A DNA stretch of 64,000 nucleotides, taken from contig OZ020490.1 in assembly GCA_963971405.1 (NCBI GenBank), positions 31,273,464-31,337,463 of the forward strand. The letters run 5' to 3'. The notes under the pieces were generated by a model. That model was given only the letters and a program-made list of their open reading frames with translations. It ran no database searches and was not told where the DNA came from. Numbering within the stretch: the first letter of the stretch is position 1; each line of letters begins with the position of its first letter. Of the stretch, positions 1 through 10,334 are shown piece by piece. Source of the DNA: Psococerastis gibbosa (Eukaryota; Arthropoda; Insecta; Psocodea; Psocidae). The translations under genes were made by a program, and so were the position numbers.

Positions 1-2
1 AC

Positions 3-407
3 TGCGAGATCGACCGGAAATCAAAGTGGTGGTACATGAGAATTTTTTGGCACCTGCTCAATGTATCAGTAGTAAATTCTTTTATAATACACCAGGCAAT
101 CCATCAGACCACCGACTTGAAAAACTACACGGCCACTTTGGCAGAGGTGCTTATTGGGACTTCGGGAAATAGAAGGCAACAGACGGACTGGTCTCTGAGG
201 TCTTCTAAGCCTACAGTCCCGATTGAGAAGAGGGAAGGAAAAATGACGCACATGCCTTCATATGCTGGAAACTCACGAAGATGCACGGCCTGCAGCACCA
301 TGGCTGAGCCACACCGTATAAAGTGGATTTGTACAGGTTGCAACATCCCACTTTGTCTATGTGATAAAAAAAATTGCTTCATGACATTCCACAAAAATAA
401 AAATTAA
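3..407 (+). pseudogene. piggyBac transposase, C-terminal part, cut by window edge
   Basis: The frame is open from the window edge to a TAA at 405-407. It begins with an RKSKWW.RIF-type stretch, followed by 'NSFIIH', both typical of the end of the piggyBac RNase H-like catalytic core. A C-terminal cysteine-rich zinc-binding domain follows, with paired CxxC and C-x-C-x4-C spacing (C-T-A-C, C-T-G-C, C-L-C). In this superfamily that domain binds the terminal repeats. Upstream catalytic aspartates lie outside the window, so activity cannot be judged. No stop or frameshift is seen in the visible part, so it could be the end of an intact gene; I class it as partial. Confidence 0.8.
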
Positions 408-728
408 CGTCTTCTGTCGATATCTATTTATAATCTCATTTGGAAAAGTTAAAAATAAAAATTTCAGTTAATGTAACGTCTTTTACCTATTTATTTATAA
501 TTAGTATCTCATTTTGAAAAGACCTTTCATGTATAGTGGCTTCGCTCGAAACCACCTCGTTTAGACTCTTGCGGAATAGTGGTCTCGGGTGAAACCACCA
601 CCCTTAACTTTGAAAGGGTAGATATAAAAACTATTCAAGAATATTTGATCTCAGCCACATAACAAAAATAAAAGTGAAAGAAACCAGAAAAAAATGAAAA
701 TGCCTAGTTTTGTACCTTAAAGGGTTAA
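408..728 (+). mobile_element. piggyBac 3' untranslated region and terminus with TTAA
   Basis: Downstream of the transposase stop the sequence is AT-rich and ends in CCTTAAAGGG followed by TTAA at 725-728. piggyBac elements begin CCC and end GGG and always duplicate TTAA, so the element probably ends at 724. The other end is outside the window. A repeated 'GTGG...GAAACCACC' dyad at about 535-600 may be a subterminal repeat. Confidence 0.6.
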
Positions 729-1305
729 CCTCACTGAGTTTCGGCGCTACAACAGCAGCGTTTCCACACAGTCCTGTTGATAAAATGTTCTAAAATTTCT
801 GCCTTTAAGAGCAAATCTGAAACCCCAAATATTTATTGTTTTAACAAAATCATATTTCCCAGAATACATCCATTGTAGAAATACCAAAAATATCACATCC
901 CTTAGATGAAGTATTCCTCAACTTTTTTTATGTTAAACATATTGCCGCCATAACCATTGTTTGAGCTCCTTCCACCGAACACATTCATTGCCCACTATCT
1001 CTTGCAAACCAAGTTTAGTAATTGTTGCTACTCGATGTTAATAACGGTATGCTCGCATGTTATATCAAAATGCTGAGGAACATTTCTTCTAAGTGATGTC
1101 ACATTTTCGGCAGCTCCTTCGATATTTCACGTGAATAATTTATTTATACACTTACACATATAAGGCTTTTCGCACTCATATTGTCTCTCATATCCCAGGA
1201 ATAACTTATCATTGTGTGTTGGTTCTACGTCTGCATATGGGATAGACGACTTCCAAAATGAAGTTCACACTAAAGCAGAAATATCGGTCGCTGGCAGGGC
1301 AGAGT
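729..1305. other. no gene recognised
   Basis: AT-rich sequence with stops in all frames. I see no coding, RNA or repeat structure that I can name. Confidence 0.5.
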
Positions 1306-1800
1306 TCAATGACCACCATGAAGACCTAAGGCCATGAAAAACTTACTTACTCGTTGGTGAAGGGCCTTGGCCTGCTGTGGCACATGGCGCCAGTCTGCGC
1401 CTGCGCTCACCTTTGCCAGTCGCCATCGCAGATCCCTCTCGACGTCGTCCTGGTCGTCCCACATTCTTCCCATTCGTCTTCTCCCTTGGGAGACCTTGTG
1501 TAGGACTGCTCTTGTAGCCTTATTTTGTGGCATTAGTTCTCTAGCTCTAGCCACCTGATGCGCGGGCTCTCTTGATTTCTGCTACTATCGGAGGTCTCCG
1601 GTATATCGCGTAGAGCTCGTAATTTCTACGGATACGCCACTCTCTCTGTCCCTCCCTCTCTCCCTAATTTTGCACTGGTCCATTCACCTTTCGGAGTGTC
1701 TTACGCTCCCACCTTTCAAGCAGCCCCTCGCTCCTCCGAGTCATAACCCATGTCTCACCCCCATAGGTTACGACTAGTTGGAATACCGTTCGGTATTTTA
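1306..1800 (-). mobile_element. degenerate RTE/BovB-like LINE, reverse transcriptase tail
   Basis: Read on -, the sequence gives fragments of a non-LTR reverse transcriptase C-terminus: a 'GGETWVMT' block, then 'RSEGLLERWERK.LRK', 'EWRIRRNYELYAIYR' and an end rich in Arg/Trp ('RRMGRMWDDQDD', 'GADWRH'). This order is typical of the end of RTE-type ORF2. Frames change between blocks and stops occur, so it is a dead, 5'-truncated copy. The longest open stretch is 82 residues at 1306-1554. Confidence 0.65.
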
Positions 1801-2079
1801 TTACCCAAACGGACTTAAAGCCATGACAAAGCCTTTCAATAATTATAGCTGAATAGGCACTGTTCCAATATATGTTTTAGGGCCTAAGGAAGAAGGAACG
1901 GCATTGCTCGAAATAAAATCTGAACCTGAATAGACACCTAGTGAAGCTAATTTTTGCTTGAAGACTTACGAATGTACAGATGCCCCAAGAGAGGACAACG
2001 CGGAGTGCATGGAGTAATACCGGTATCAGGGTCGGGTGTTGACGTAGTTCAGAACGGGACAGTCTCGAATTCTGTCTGT

Positions 2080-2850
2080 TTCACAACACAACGATTTACG
2101 GAAACATCAAAACAAACATACATATGAGTTATCATATGAGTGTCCCTACTGCAGTAAGAATTTTTAATACAAAAGTCACATGTGGCGGCATATTAGAACA
2201 CACACCGGAGAGAAACCCTACCAGTGTAATGTGTGTTTAAAAAATTTTAGTCGGAAAGATGGGCTAAATAAGCATGCAGAAGTGCATCCGAACCAGTGTC
2301 CGACTTGTTTGAAATGTTACAAAGGAAGTTATAACTTAAAAAAACACATCAGAAGGATGCATAAAAAGCTGAAGATTCACCAGTGCCAATAATGTTCAAA
2401 ATGTTTTATTACGATCAGTGAGTTGCTGACCAATATGAGTTTACATACGGGAGAGCTATATGCTATATTAGTCAGTTTATTAAGCATACGCAGCGTCACA
2501 TGGAACTGACTTCCATGTGTGAAATATTTCTCTGACGGCGGTGCATTAAGTATTAGTTAGTAAGTATTTATTAATTAAAAAACGCAATACAATTAATAAA
2601 TATCCAAGGGCCACACTAAGTGCACCCTGTGAAGGGGACTTGCGTCGTGGCCCATTAAATGCACACTTTGTGACGCATATGTGAGAGAAAACTTACAAGT
2701 GTAATGTCTGCCCCAAAGGTTTTTCTCAGATCAATGCCTTAAAGATGAATGTGAGAATACATGAAAGGAATGAGACTTATCCGTGTAATATCTGTTTGAT
2801 TTTTTTTTTTCTAGCAATGGTAACCTTAATAAGAGGCATATAAAAACTTA
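2080..2850 (+). pseudogene. degenerate C2H2 zinc-finger gene
   Basis: At least five C2H2 fingers are recognisable in one direction: 'ECPYCSKNF' then a stop, '[16 protein letters not shown]' with the canonical TGEKP linker, '[18 protein letters not shown]', a further damaged finger with 'HTGEL', and after an insertion 'TYKCNVCPKGFS' and 'TYPCNIC'. In-frame stops, a lost linker and a 105-bp insertion at 2547-2652 show it is not functional. The longest open part is 2180-2392. The fingers would be DNA-binding in the ancestral gene; target unknown. Confidence 0.75.
2547..2652 (-). repeat. short SINE-like insertion inside zinc-finger pseudogene
   Basis: About 105 bp that interrupts the zinc-finger remnant. 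The left flank reads GTGCATTAA and the right flank CATTAAATGC, so CATTAA is present on both sides as a probable target duplication. The insert starts with A/T-rich sequence containing TAATAAATA-like runs, as expected for a tail read on -. Family not identified. Confidence 0.45.
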
Positions 2851-2896
2851 TATAGACCAGTTTTGAACGTTTTGAAGAACCATCAAAAGCTCATTA

Positions 2897-3306
2897 GTTC
2901 TTAAGGGCAAACCGGAGTAACCGATATTCCATTTATGTGCAAACTTCAATTTCTCATGAAATATCGCACGTAGAACAATGAAAGACTGAGTCGCAAGAAG
3001 AATTTTTTCTCATAATTTTGATAGGCCTATATAGTATGTTACAATCATCAATACCGATCGGCTATAGTTAGGGAACTTGATATGCAAAAAATAACGGTCA
3101 CTCAGGAGTTCAAGTTGAAGGAATTCATCAACTTTGGCGACGAATTGGGGTTAGTTAAGGCCACATACTATGTATCAAAATTAGGAGAAAAAATTCTTCT
3201 TGCGACTCATCATTTTTTCATTGTTCTGCGTTCCATATTTCATGAGAAATTGAAGTTTGAACAGAAAATGGAATATGGGCAACTCCGGTTTGCCCTTAAC
3301 GTATAG
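2897..3306. repeat. foldback repeat with about 120-bp arms
   Basis: The segment 2899-3023 is the reverse complement, with scattered mismatches, of 3177-3304. The arms contain the AAGGGCAAACCGGAGT and TCGCAAGAAGAATTTTTTCT blocks in opposite orientation. Two ORFs crossing the right arm are overlapping shadows and not genes. No flanking duplication was identified. Confidence 0.7.
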
Positions 3307-3446
3307 GCCTAGCTCCCCCGGCCGGAAGTCTATAATTCGGTAATTTTTGTAAACCGGCATTGTTTGAAGAATTGGAATAAATTTATTTGAGATACAACAC
3401 TGGATAAAATGGACTTTCATGAATAAATTACGTAAAAATTTTTTGG

Positions 3447-3470
3447 ACCCCCCCCCCCCAAATCAAAACC
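3447..3470. repeat. poly-C tract
   Basis: A run of about 14 C, of the kind found inside the hAT-type MITEs elsewhere in the window. The following 'TAGTCACGGCCTTGCAT' resembles a degenerate element end. No complete element could be delimited. Confidence 0.3.
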
Positions 3471-3899
3471 TAGTCACGGCCTTGCATATCATAAATTAGG
3501 TAACCTGATGGTGACCCCTGTTTTTGACTTTAGGCCTATACAGTAGGTGAATGAATATCTAACATTGTAATCCAGATAATATTACCGTTTATTATACTGC
3601 AGATTCATTTACCAAACGATCATGAATAGGTACCCCACATGAGGTGCAACTCAATTAATTCTACCTTGTGAAATTCAATAATTTGCATTCACGCTGACTT
3701 AGCAAAAACTTCGGGTGTGCTCGGATATTATACTGCTTATTTGAGTTTAGGTGTCTGTTCAATATATTTTGGTGAGTCTGTTAAAATTGGTTTTACAGTG
3801 TCATTTTCCTTAAAATTGAGTTGCTATTGGCGATTGTGAGGAAAAGTGGTGCCCCACACTGCCACAGTAGTAAGCGCTTTCGTTGTTTGAATGTGCTTA

Positions 3900-4286
3900 G
3901 GCGCCCATTCCATTGACCGGCTAGGGCTATTTCCAACAACGGTGACGTGGTAGCAGACATTCAAGACTTAGGTAGTGTTTCCACCGACCTCGCATTGCAG
4001 AATGCAAATGACATTGACGGAAATTAGAATTTTTCTTTTTATAGAAATCCATTAAAATGTTTGTACTTAACATATCCCATGACGCCATTTTTTAATATTA
4101 GTTTATTTATTTGTGATTTTACTGTATGATCATTGATCAATTTTAACTATGGCATAGAGGAAAATAAACATTTCCGTCAATTCTGCAATGCGAGGTCGGT
4201 GGAGACATCACCTTGAATGTCTTGAATGTCTGCTACCACGTCACCGTTGTTGGAAATAGCCCTAGCCGGGCGATGGAATGGGCACC
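3900..4286. mobile_element. palindromic MITE, family 1, copy a
   Basis: Flanked by TTA on both sides (3897-3899 and 4287-4289). The ends are GGCGCCCATTCCATTGACCG and its near-reverse complement, and most of the length is inverted-repeat arm. The internal part carries GGTAGCAGACATTCAAGACT and its inverse copy. A 3-bp TTA/TAA duplication with GG-starting termini is what PIF/Harbinger-derived MITEs show. There is no coding capacity. Confidence 0.8.
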
Positions 4287-4356
4287 TTATCGCTGTCTTG
4301 AAAGCTGGGGGTTCCTTAAACCCCCTATAAGAAGGCGGCGCCACTGAATTTATTTA

Positions 4357-4742
4357 GGCGCCCATTCCATTGACCGGCTAGGGCTATTTCCCACAACGGT
4401 GACGTGGTAGCAGACATTCAAGACTTAGGTAGCGTTTCCACCGACCTCGCATTGCAGATTGCAAATGACATTGACGGAAATGTTTTTTTTTTTTTAATAG
4501 AAATCTATTGAAATGTCTGTAATTAACATATCCCATGAAGCCATTTTTTAATTTTAGTTTGTTTGTTTGTGATTTTACTGTATGATCATTGATCAATTTT
4601 AACTATGGCATAGAGGAAAATAAACATTTCCGTCAATTCTGCAATGCGAGGTCGGTGGAAACGCTACCTATGTCTTGAATGTCTGCTACCACGTCACCGT
4701 TGTTGGAAATAGCCCTAGCCGGTCAATGGAATGGGCACCATA
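4357..4742. mobile_element. palindromic MITE, family 1, copy b
   Basis: A second copy, about 70 bp downstream of copy a and in the same orientation, differing by a poly-T tract at 4484-4495 and point changes. The left flank is TTA (4354-4356); the right end reads GGGCACC followed by ATAA, so the duplication is imperfect. Two copies so close could reflect local duplication or insertion preference. Confidence 0.75.
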
Positions 4743-4841
4743 AGAAAGGTAAACGCGCAGTGGGCTGTGTAATTATGCTGTTAAAATTGATCGTAAATAA
4801 TTGGAAGCTAAGTAATTATATGAATGTATATATAAATTTGA

Positions 4842-5024
4842 TTATGCTGGCAGCTCTTTCCTCGACACTGGACTGTAGAATGTGTGGTCTAATTTATCGA
4901 CGTCTTTGACGTAGAACCGGCTGAGAAGGAAGTAAGCTATGCCGGCGATGATCAGCTGCGCAACACCCACTAATGCCACAATCGCCCATGCTGGAATGGC
5001 TGCTTGTTCTGTAACCAATAGCAT
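4842..5024 (-). CDS. possible exon of a small single-pass membrane protein
   Basis: A 60-residue open frame on - with one strong hydrophobic segment (residues about 13-35, 'AWAIVALVGVAQLIIAGIAY'), then a charged tail 'RFYVKDVDKLDHTF' and a stop. Composition differs from the surrounding repeat debris and looks coding. GGTTACAG just inside the apparent start is a plausible splice acceptor, so it may be the last exon of a gene whose earlier exons are not visible. No family recognised; a chance ORF cannot be excluded. Confidence 0.3.
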   Translation of the reverse strand: MLLVTEQAAIPAWAIVALVGVAQLIIAGIAYFLLSRFYVKDVDKLDHTFYSPVSRKELPA

Positions 5025-5049
5025 TAGGTGGTTAAGAAAGAGAACTAAT

Positions 5050-5140
5050 CTAAATAGCTATGTTGACGAAACGTTTGGGAGTTGGCGCCCTCTTTAAGAC
5101 AACTACGGCTCATCAGCTCGGATTGTACTGTATTAATTAT
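5050..5140. repeat. fragment related to the 17.4-kb foldback repeat
   Basis: TGTTGACGAAACG.TTGG and a following CGG-ATT-TACTG segment recur at 17428-17494. This is a short dispersed-repeat remnant. Confidence 0.4.
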
Positions 5141-5643
5141 CAAATATGCTGATGACCACAATGTGCTTGCGCTCCGTACTTCTTAAAGGTTTGGAATTTT
5201 TTGTCCCATTTCGGCCTAAGCGTTCTCAGTTGGGGTCCTCTACACTCATTTTAACGTCAACACCACCTGTACTAATAATTAGTTAATTTCTTAAAGTTTA
5301 GAATATAAAAATGTTCAAACTTGCAAATACGGTTTTTGTAACGGTAACTTACCTACCTATAACTAAATGAAGACTGTAACAGTAAATAAATTTACCCTAA
5401 AAACATGAAAATTTAATTTCCTATAATGGGTAAATAGCCTTAGTAAGGCGCAGGACTTTTGACAGTTGTGAAAGATTGTCAGTTTTAGGATATTTTTTCC
5501 TATAGTTTATCATAATTTATCATGTAGACCTATTTTATTATTATACTATATTAGTCTGTCAGTCTCCAGGTTTCCTAGACACTGGATGGTATTGATGAAT
5601 AAAATTCTGATCCTCAGGTCAGACAGTATTGCTGGATTACTAA

Positions 5644-6098
5644 GGTGACCATTCCACATACGTCCAACTTCAATGAAAATTATGAAATTGAAGGTGGTAG
5701 CAGACATTAAAGACATACTAAAAATTCTGCTACCACCTTCAATTTCATAATTTTCATTGACGTTGTACGTATATGGAATACCCGCCTAAGGTGCCCATTC
5801 CACATAGGGGGGTATTCCATATACTTCAATCGTCAACGAAAAATTGAAAAATGACGTTTTAGCAGACATTAAAGACATACTAAAAATTCTGCTACCACGT
5901 CAATTTACGTCATTTTGACGTCATTTTTCAATTTTTCGTTGACGTTGTACGTATGTGGAATGGGCACCATACGTACAACGTCAATGAAAATTATGAAATT
6001 GAAGGTGGTAGCAGACATTAAAGACATACTAAAAATTCTGCTACCACCTTCAATTTCATAATTTTCATTGACGTTGTACGTATATGGAATACCCGCCT
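5644..6098. mobile_element. head-to-tail array of three palindromic MITEs, family 2
   Basis: Three near-perfect palindromes follow each other: 5644-5786, 5790-5969 and 5970-6095. Termini are GGTGCCCATTCCACATACGT or the TATTCCATATACGT variant, and the last ends CCCGCC followed by TAA. Each centre is the same hairpin, GGTGGTAGCAGACATTAAAG running into its inverse TTCTGCTACCACC. The middle unit has different arms (AAAAATTGAAAAATGACGT) and shares outer ends with its neighbours, suggesting insertion of one MITE into another. TAA lies between units 1 and 2. Confidence 0.8.
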
Positions 6099-6099
6099 A

Positions 6100-6990
6100 A
6101 TTACCATATTTATAGCTGATCCAATGGAAGTGCCAGAAAATGCCATAGACATAGTAAAACTAGTTTTATTAGCTCCATGGAAAATGCACATTTTTTTATT
6201 TTGGCGGAGGTTTGCAACAAACCGACGCTTTGCGCATGCGTCTGACTCAGTGAGAAGTGAGAACTGATAAGAATTGTTTACTTTCCTATATTATTATTAT
6301 ATTCATACTTCATTTTGCCGCTCTTCTTGTAATTTTTATTTTTACTTTTATTAGTGATTAGTTAATATTTACACAATTTGGAAACAATTCAATGATTGAA
6401 TCTGTGAAGAGTAGAAAAGCAGTTTTAAAATTTGCGGCAAAGTAAGCAGCTAGCAAGCTTTAAAGCTAGCCTTCCATCCATACTGTGACAGATTCACATT
6501 TCACGGATATGACCATGGTCAAGGAAAGAAACAAGGTAAGGTTTATTGGAAGTCATCACTATAATAGTAATTTCTGTTTTAGAAACGAATAATCTAGCTG
6601 GTCAATAGGCCAATGACTCCGCTTCATGTCATAGTGGTAGTAATTTTATGCTACAAAAACTATGGTTAAAGATTTTACTACGGAGAAAGTTATTGCATAG
6701 GGCCAATCCAAAGGGCATGCCTGTCTATGGCATCAGTCATGAATCTCCATTCTCGCCAGTACTCTCTGTTCTACTATACATTTCTGGTCAGCCACTATCC
6801 ATTCCTTCAATCAATAGTGTATTGTCATTTTATCTGCATCCATGGACGCAGCTCGAATCGACCTCGTCATAGAGCAAACTACTCAACATTATAAATATAA
6901 ACAAAACTCAGCTAGAACTAGGGTTCCCACCTATACGATATTATATCGTTCTACGATATATCTTACCGACATACGATATTTACCTTAATG
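6100..6990. other. no gene recognised
   Basis: AT-rich intergenic sequence 3' of the C6orf89-like gene. An ORF at 6648-6872 has no recognisable features. A run of CGATAT-rich sequence lies at 6928-6980. Confidence 0.4.
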
Positions 6991-6995
6991 CCAAG

Positions 6996-8069
6996 CTACA
7001 TTATATGGTTATCATCCCACACAGTCTCTGTGAGCACGGCTACATTGTCCATGTGTCTCCCCGGACAATAATCCAACGCCCACATGTAGTTGGCTAGTAC
7101 AAGCATCTCCCCCTCATGCACCTCCCCGTACAGCTCGGGGCACGAACTATTACACGGCGTGTGCGGTGACAGACGAAAGGACGTCGACCCCCGGATCTGC
7201 GCCAAAATAATCAGCCCCGTGTCGACATCCACACGCTTGAACGTCTTGCCCGTGTACTGCGACGACATTAAGACCCAATTAAAGTGCGCAGGCGAAACGC
7301 CGCTCGACAGAAAGTACGGCCTTTGATAAAACTTCCGCAGCGCCTTAACCGCGTGAATATCACAATTCTGCCAGTGGACAAACCATTTATCCGCACGTGG
7401 GCTCAAAATACGCTTCAAAAACGCCGAAAGATCAGACGACGGTGGGCGCAAATTGGATGTAAGCACGCATGGCACCGTATCAGACAGTTTCTCATCGTCC
7501 AGATACACCCCAGTTATGTTGTCGAAGTAGAAGTTGTCTGTCTTCATAACTGGCCATTCTGACATAGCGTCTGTTATGATGACCGGCCCGTCGCGGCTAA
7601 GGTAGCTGTCCACGAGGCTTTGGAAATTCACGTCGGATATCCGGTCGACACGTTCCAATGCTTCACAGGATAGGCAATCGTCTTCCGTCAGAGCAAATCC
7701 TTGATACATCGGGTTTGTCACCAGACAGCTCTCGTAGAAAATCCTCGTCCAGTCCCAGATGGGGAGAAGTTGGATAAGTAGAATTCTGCCAACGGCCGAC
7801 ATGTGCATGCTCACGACATTCACCTGGGACGCGCAGTAAAGGCCAAAGACGAGTAGAGTGAAACATATGGCTACTTTGAGAATGCGTTTTGCGAAGCCTC
7901 GTTTATAGGTGGAACCCAGGGGGCTGCAAACGATGCGCATTTCGTCGTCGGTGAATCCAGCTTGCTCGCAGAACTGATAGAAAGTGAGGAGCTCCTGGTC
8001 GAGGAGTTTCAGTTTGTCGTCGAGCTCCATATCGGGACGTTTGCGGCCGCGGGAAGCACGGGTTGACAT
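6996..8069 (-). CDS. single-pass membrane protein with cupin-like lumenal domain, C6orf89/BRAP-like
   Basis: An intact 357-codon single-exon ORF starting at a true ATG (8067-8069) and ending in TAG. Order: charged cytosolic N-terminus (1-60); one transmembrane helix (about 62-84) preceded by K/R residues, which suggests type II topology; a D-C-L-S-C motif near 132-135; 'GPVIITDAMSEWP' (161-173), which resembles the entry strand of cupin/JmjC-like folds; and a C-terminal beta-rich region with CNSSC (306-310) and a tryptophan-containing end. NIT (184) and NSS (307) are possible N-glycosylation sites. Length and layout match C6orf89 (bombesin receptor-activated protein), about 350 residues with a membrane anchor, paired cysteines and a similar C-terminal half; this is from memory of the family. 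I see no HxD iron-binding pair, so dioxygenase activity is not supported. The coding strand is much more GC-rich than its surroundings. Absence of introns could mean a retrocopy, but the ORF is under evident constraint. Confidence 0.65.
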   Translation of the reverse strand: MSTRASRGRKRPDMELDDKLKLLDQELLTFYQFCEQAGFTDDEMRIVCSPLGSTYKRGFAKRILKVAICFTLLVFGLYCASQVNVVSMHMSAVGRILLIQLLPIWDWTRIFYESCLVTNPMYQGFALTEDDCLSCEALERVDRISDVNFQSLVDSYLSRDGPVIITDAMSEWPVMKTDNFYFDNITGVYLDDEKLSDTVPCVLTSNLRPPSSDLSAFLKRILSPRADKWFVHWQNCDIHAVKALRKFYQRPYFLSSGVSPAHFNWVLMSSQYTGKTFKRVDVDTGLIILAQIRGSTSFRLSPHTPCNSSCPELYGEVHEGEMLVLANYMWALDYCPGRHMDNVAVLTETVWDDNHIM

Positions 8070-8170
8070 TTTGCGTGTTTGAGGCGTTCGCGTGGACTAT
8101 TGATTGATGTGATGTGTGGGTGTGTTGCGGGGTTGTGCGCATGGGTCAAGTATTTCCCGCCTGTTTTGAA
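8070..8170 (-). promoter_or_regulatory. 5' flank of the C6orf89-like gene
   Basis: About 100 bp of relatively GC-rich sequence with CpGs directly upstream of the ATG, then a return to AT-rich sequence. I see no clear TATA box. Promoter or 5' untranslated function is inferred only from position. Confidence 0.25.
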
Positions 8171-8226
8171 CTTTCTTTCTGTTTACCCATAGGTAAGGCT
8201 TTCACATTGTTTTCCATTTATAAAGA

Positions 8227-8470
8227 CTTGTATCTGTACTTGGTTAAGTGATGCTTTCGCCTGTTTCATTGCATCAATGGTAAGCTTGTCTCAGCTTGTC
8301 CATTATCGCTTGTAGCCGGTGGAGGTTGACATCGAGGACATATAACAGTTTGCCAAAGGCCAAAAATTCGAACGGAAGCAATACAAATAATGTCCAAAAT
8401 CCATGGGGTCGTTGACATTAGGCAAGGGACCTATGGGCCACTATAAGTAGGCCTGGGTCTATAAAAAGTC
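8227..8470 (-). repeat. dispersed repeat B, copy 1
   Basis: About 240 bp shared with 24068-24296 and 29440-29640 in the opposite orientation. Shared blocks include GTATCTGTACTTGGTTAAGT, CTTTCGCCTGTTTCATTG, the AGCTTGTCCATTATCGCTTG block, and CAATGCCAATRACC.CATGG. A more diverged version is inside the tandem duplication at 45.1 and 46.4 kb. No coding content; class unknown. Confidence 0.7.
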
Positions 8471-9034
8471 ATTAAAAAAAATTAAAAATAATTTAATTCC
8501 TGTCCTGATTGCATTTATTTAAGGCGTTGACCGGCCCAGAGAGACTAACTCTAATCAATTCCTCGTTAGGCTTCGTAGTTAGCCTAAATAATGTTTACTG
8601 ATGATTTGTTAATTTACCCAGCCCTACCCCTATCAAACGTCATATCTCAGTAAATTTTACTGGTAACTTACGATAGTATGTTCGGGTAATAGTTTTCCTT
8701 CCTTTCAAAATTTTTCTTCTTGCTTCAGTCTCTTGGATGAAGATGCAGCTGAACAGCACTGAAATCAATCAATAGAGGAGTTGCATAATTTCAGGTTTCA
8801 TATAAAAAATTAATTTGTGGGCCAAATTTCATTGTCAGACAGTTTGTAGATGGCGTCAGCCAAACTGACTGGTCTTGCATAACTGTATACCTAATGTGTA
8901 TCCTCAGTAAATAATTTGAAGTGTTTTACATAAGATAATTTATTATGCCCTGCCGTGGCAAGACGACCAACAAGTTCTTAAGAACAAGAGTGCCCCCAAA
9001 CTGTAAAAAATATTGTACAATGCATAGAATAAAG

Positions 9035-9633
9035 CAGTGGTGGCTCGTGGGGTTATACATTGGTGAGGCACAGCATACAAAAATAAAAGTTTGAGGAGAC
9101 CTACCAAAAATGTCGGTTGTTTTTTGTTTTTCTCGAAATCGGTAAGTTTTATCAGAAAAGTTAGTTGACCAAAGTTGTAGATCTTTAAATTCTATATTAA
9201 AAAGTATGTTGTCATTTTTTTCTAAGGGCCACCATACCTGAGATATCGCATACATAGGCAGAGTCTGGCGGGTGTCTCATAGGCTCATCATTGAGCTGGG
9301 TGCAGCGAATGTTTTGAGTATGTATCTTCACGCTGTTTGTGCGGTAATAATTACCGTTTGTGCTTTTTACAACTCGAATTCATGCCTATCTTTTAGTGAT
9401 GGAGAGGCAGTCGGCAATGCTGCCTGTACATCGTTAAAGCTAGTTGTGAATTTTGGAGCTAGTTCAGCTGATGGTTCTTTTTCGCGGTATTTTTTTAAGT
9501 TTTAATTGTCTCTTCTAGAATTTGATTAGCCTACGTCAATTCCTAATTCAAAATCTTTTTCTTTTTCAGTCGAATTATTTGGAAAATTAGGTGAGGCACT
9601 GTCTCAGTTGCCTCCAATGGCGAGCTGCCACTG
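9035..9633. mobile_element. hAT-like non-autonomous element
   Basis: Starts CAGTGGTGGCTCG and ends CGAGCTGCCACTG, so the inverse end is CAGTGGCAGCTCG, 11 of 13 matching. Flanks are GAATAAAG and GTATAAAA (6 of 8 matching), consistent with an old 8-bp target duplication. CAGTGG(C/T)GGCTCG ends are a recurrent hAT signature. ORFs inside are short and show no transposase. Confidence 0.55.
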
Positions 9634-9774
9634 GTATAAAATATGTAAGCCAGCTCTATAGCTATGCTATATTTCTCTGAGCAGGCATTAAAAGCGAATC
9701 GTAGTAGGCCTACCTCCACTGCGCGCCTTTTTACGAAGTCGATTTTCACATGAAATATCGATAGTAGAGCCGTC

Positions 9775-9905
9775 AATAATGTCCTTTAAATTAGAAGAAA
9801 TGCTCCTCTACATTTCGATACATGGCATGTGGCCTTCACTAACACCGATTGGCGACAGTTCTTAAACTCCTTCCTCGGGACTTCTACACCAATCAAAGAT
9901 GTACA
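9775..9905. repeat. dispersed repeat D, copy 1
   Basis: Contains AGAAATGCTCCTCTACATTT, 'CTTCACTAACACC' and 'TTCCTCGGGAC', all recurring in the same order at 62805-62935 and partly at 62330-62400. Function and class unknown. Confidence 0.6.
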
Positions 9906-10014
9906 TAAATTATCATGTATCAAAAAAATTCTTCTGTTTAGATATTTTTATAGCTCTATGATTCGGATATTTCATGTGATATTTTATGTTTACAGGAAAT
10001 GATGGGTCTCCTAA

Positions 10015-10270
10015 GGCGGCAATTCCACTGGCGATTTTACTTCATTTGTGATTTTTTGTTTGTATTGTTTTAAGGAGACTATTATGTAGATACTTAACTT
10101 ATCTATTACAAATTAAGTTATATTATGGTAGCAGACATCATTATAATAAGCCTCTACCATATTAATTTATAATAGATAAGTTAAGTATCTACATAATAGT
10201 GTGCTTAAAACAAAACAAACAAAAAATCTCAAATCACAAATGAAGTAAAATCGCCGGTGGAATTGCCGCC
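10015..10270. mobile_element. palindromic MITE, family 3, copy a
   Basis: TAA on both sides (10012-10014 and 10271-10273). Ends are GGCGGCAATTCCACTGGCG and its inverse. Long inverted arms contain ACTTCATTTGTGATTTTTTG and ATGTAGATACTTAACTTATC. The centre carries GGTAGCAGACATCAT and a matching CTCTACC. The intact, uninterrupted copy allows the disrupted copy at 30.4-33.3 kb to be reconstructed. Confidence 0.85.
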
Positions 10271-10334
10271 TAAGGGAGGGATTTCAAAATATTTTTTAAA
10301 CAAGGAATGGCCGTGAATTTTTTACCTAATAATT

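Noticed and set aside
7090..7562. Two + strand ORFs over the C6orf89-like gene
   Set aside because: They are antisense shadows of a much longer, better-composed - strand gene.
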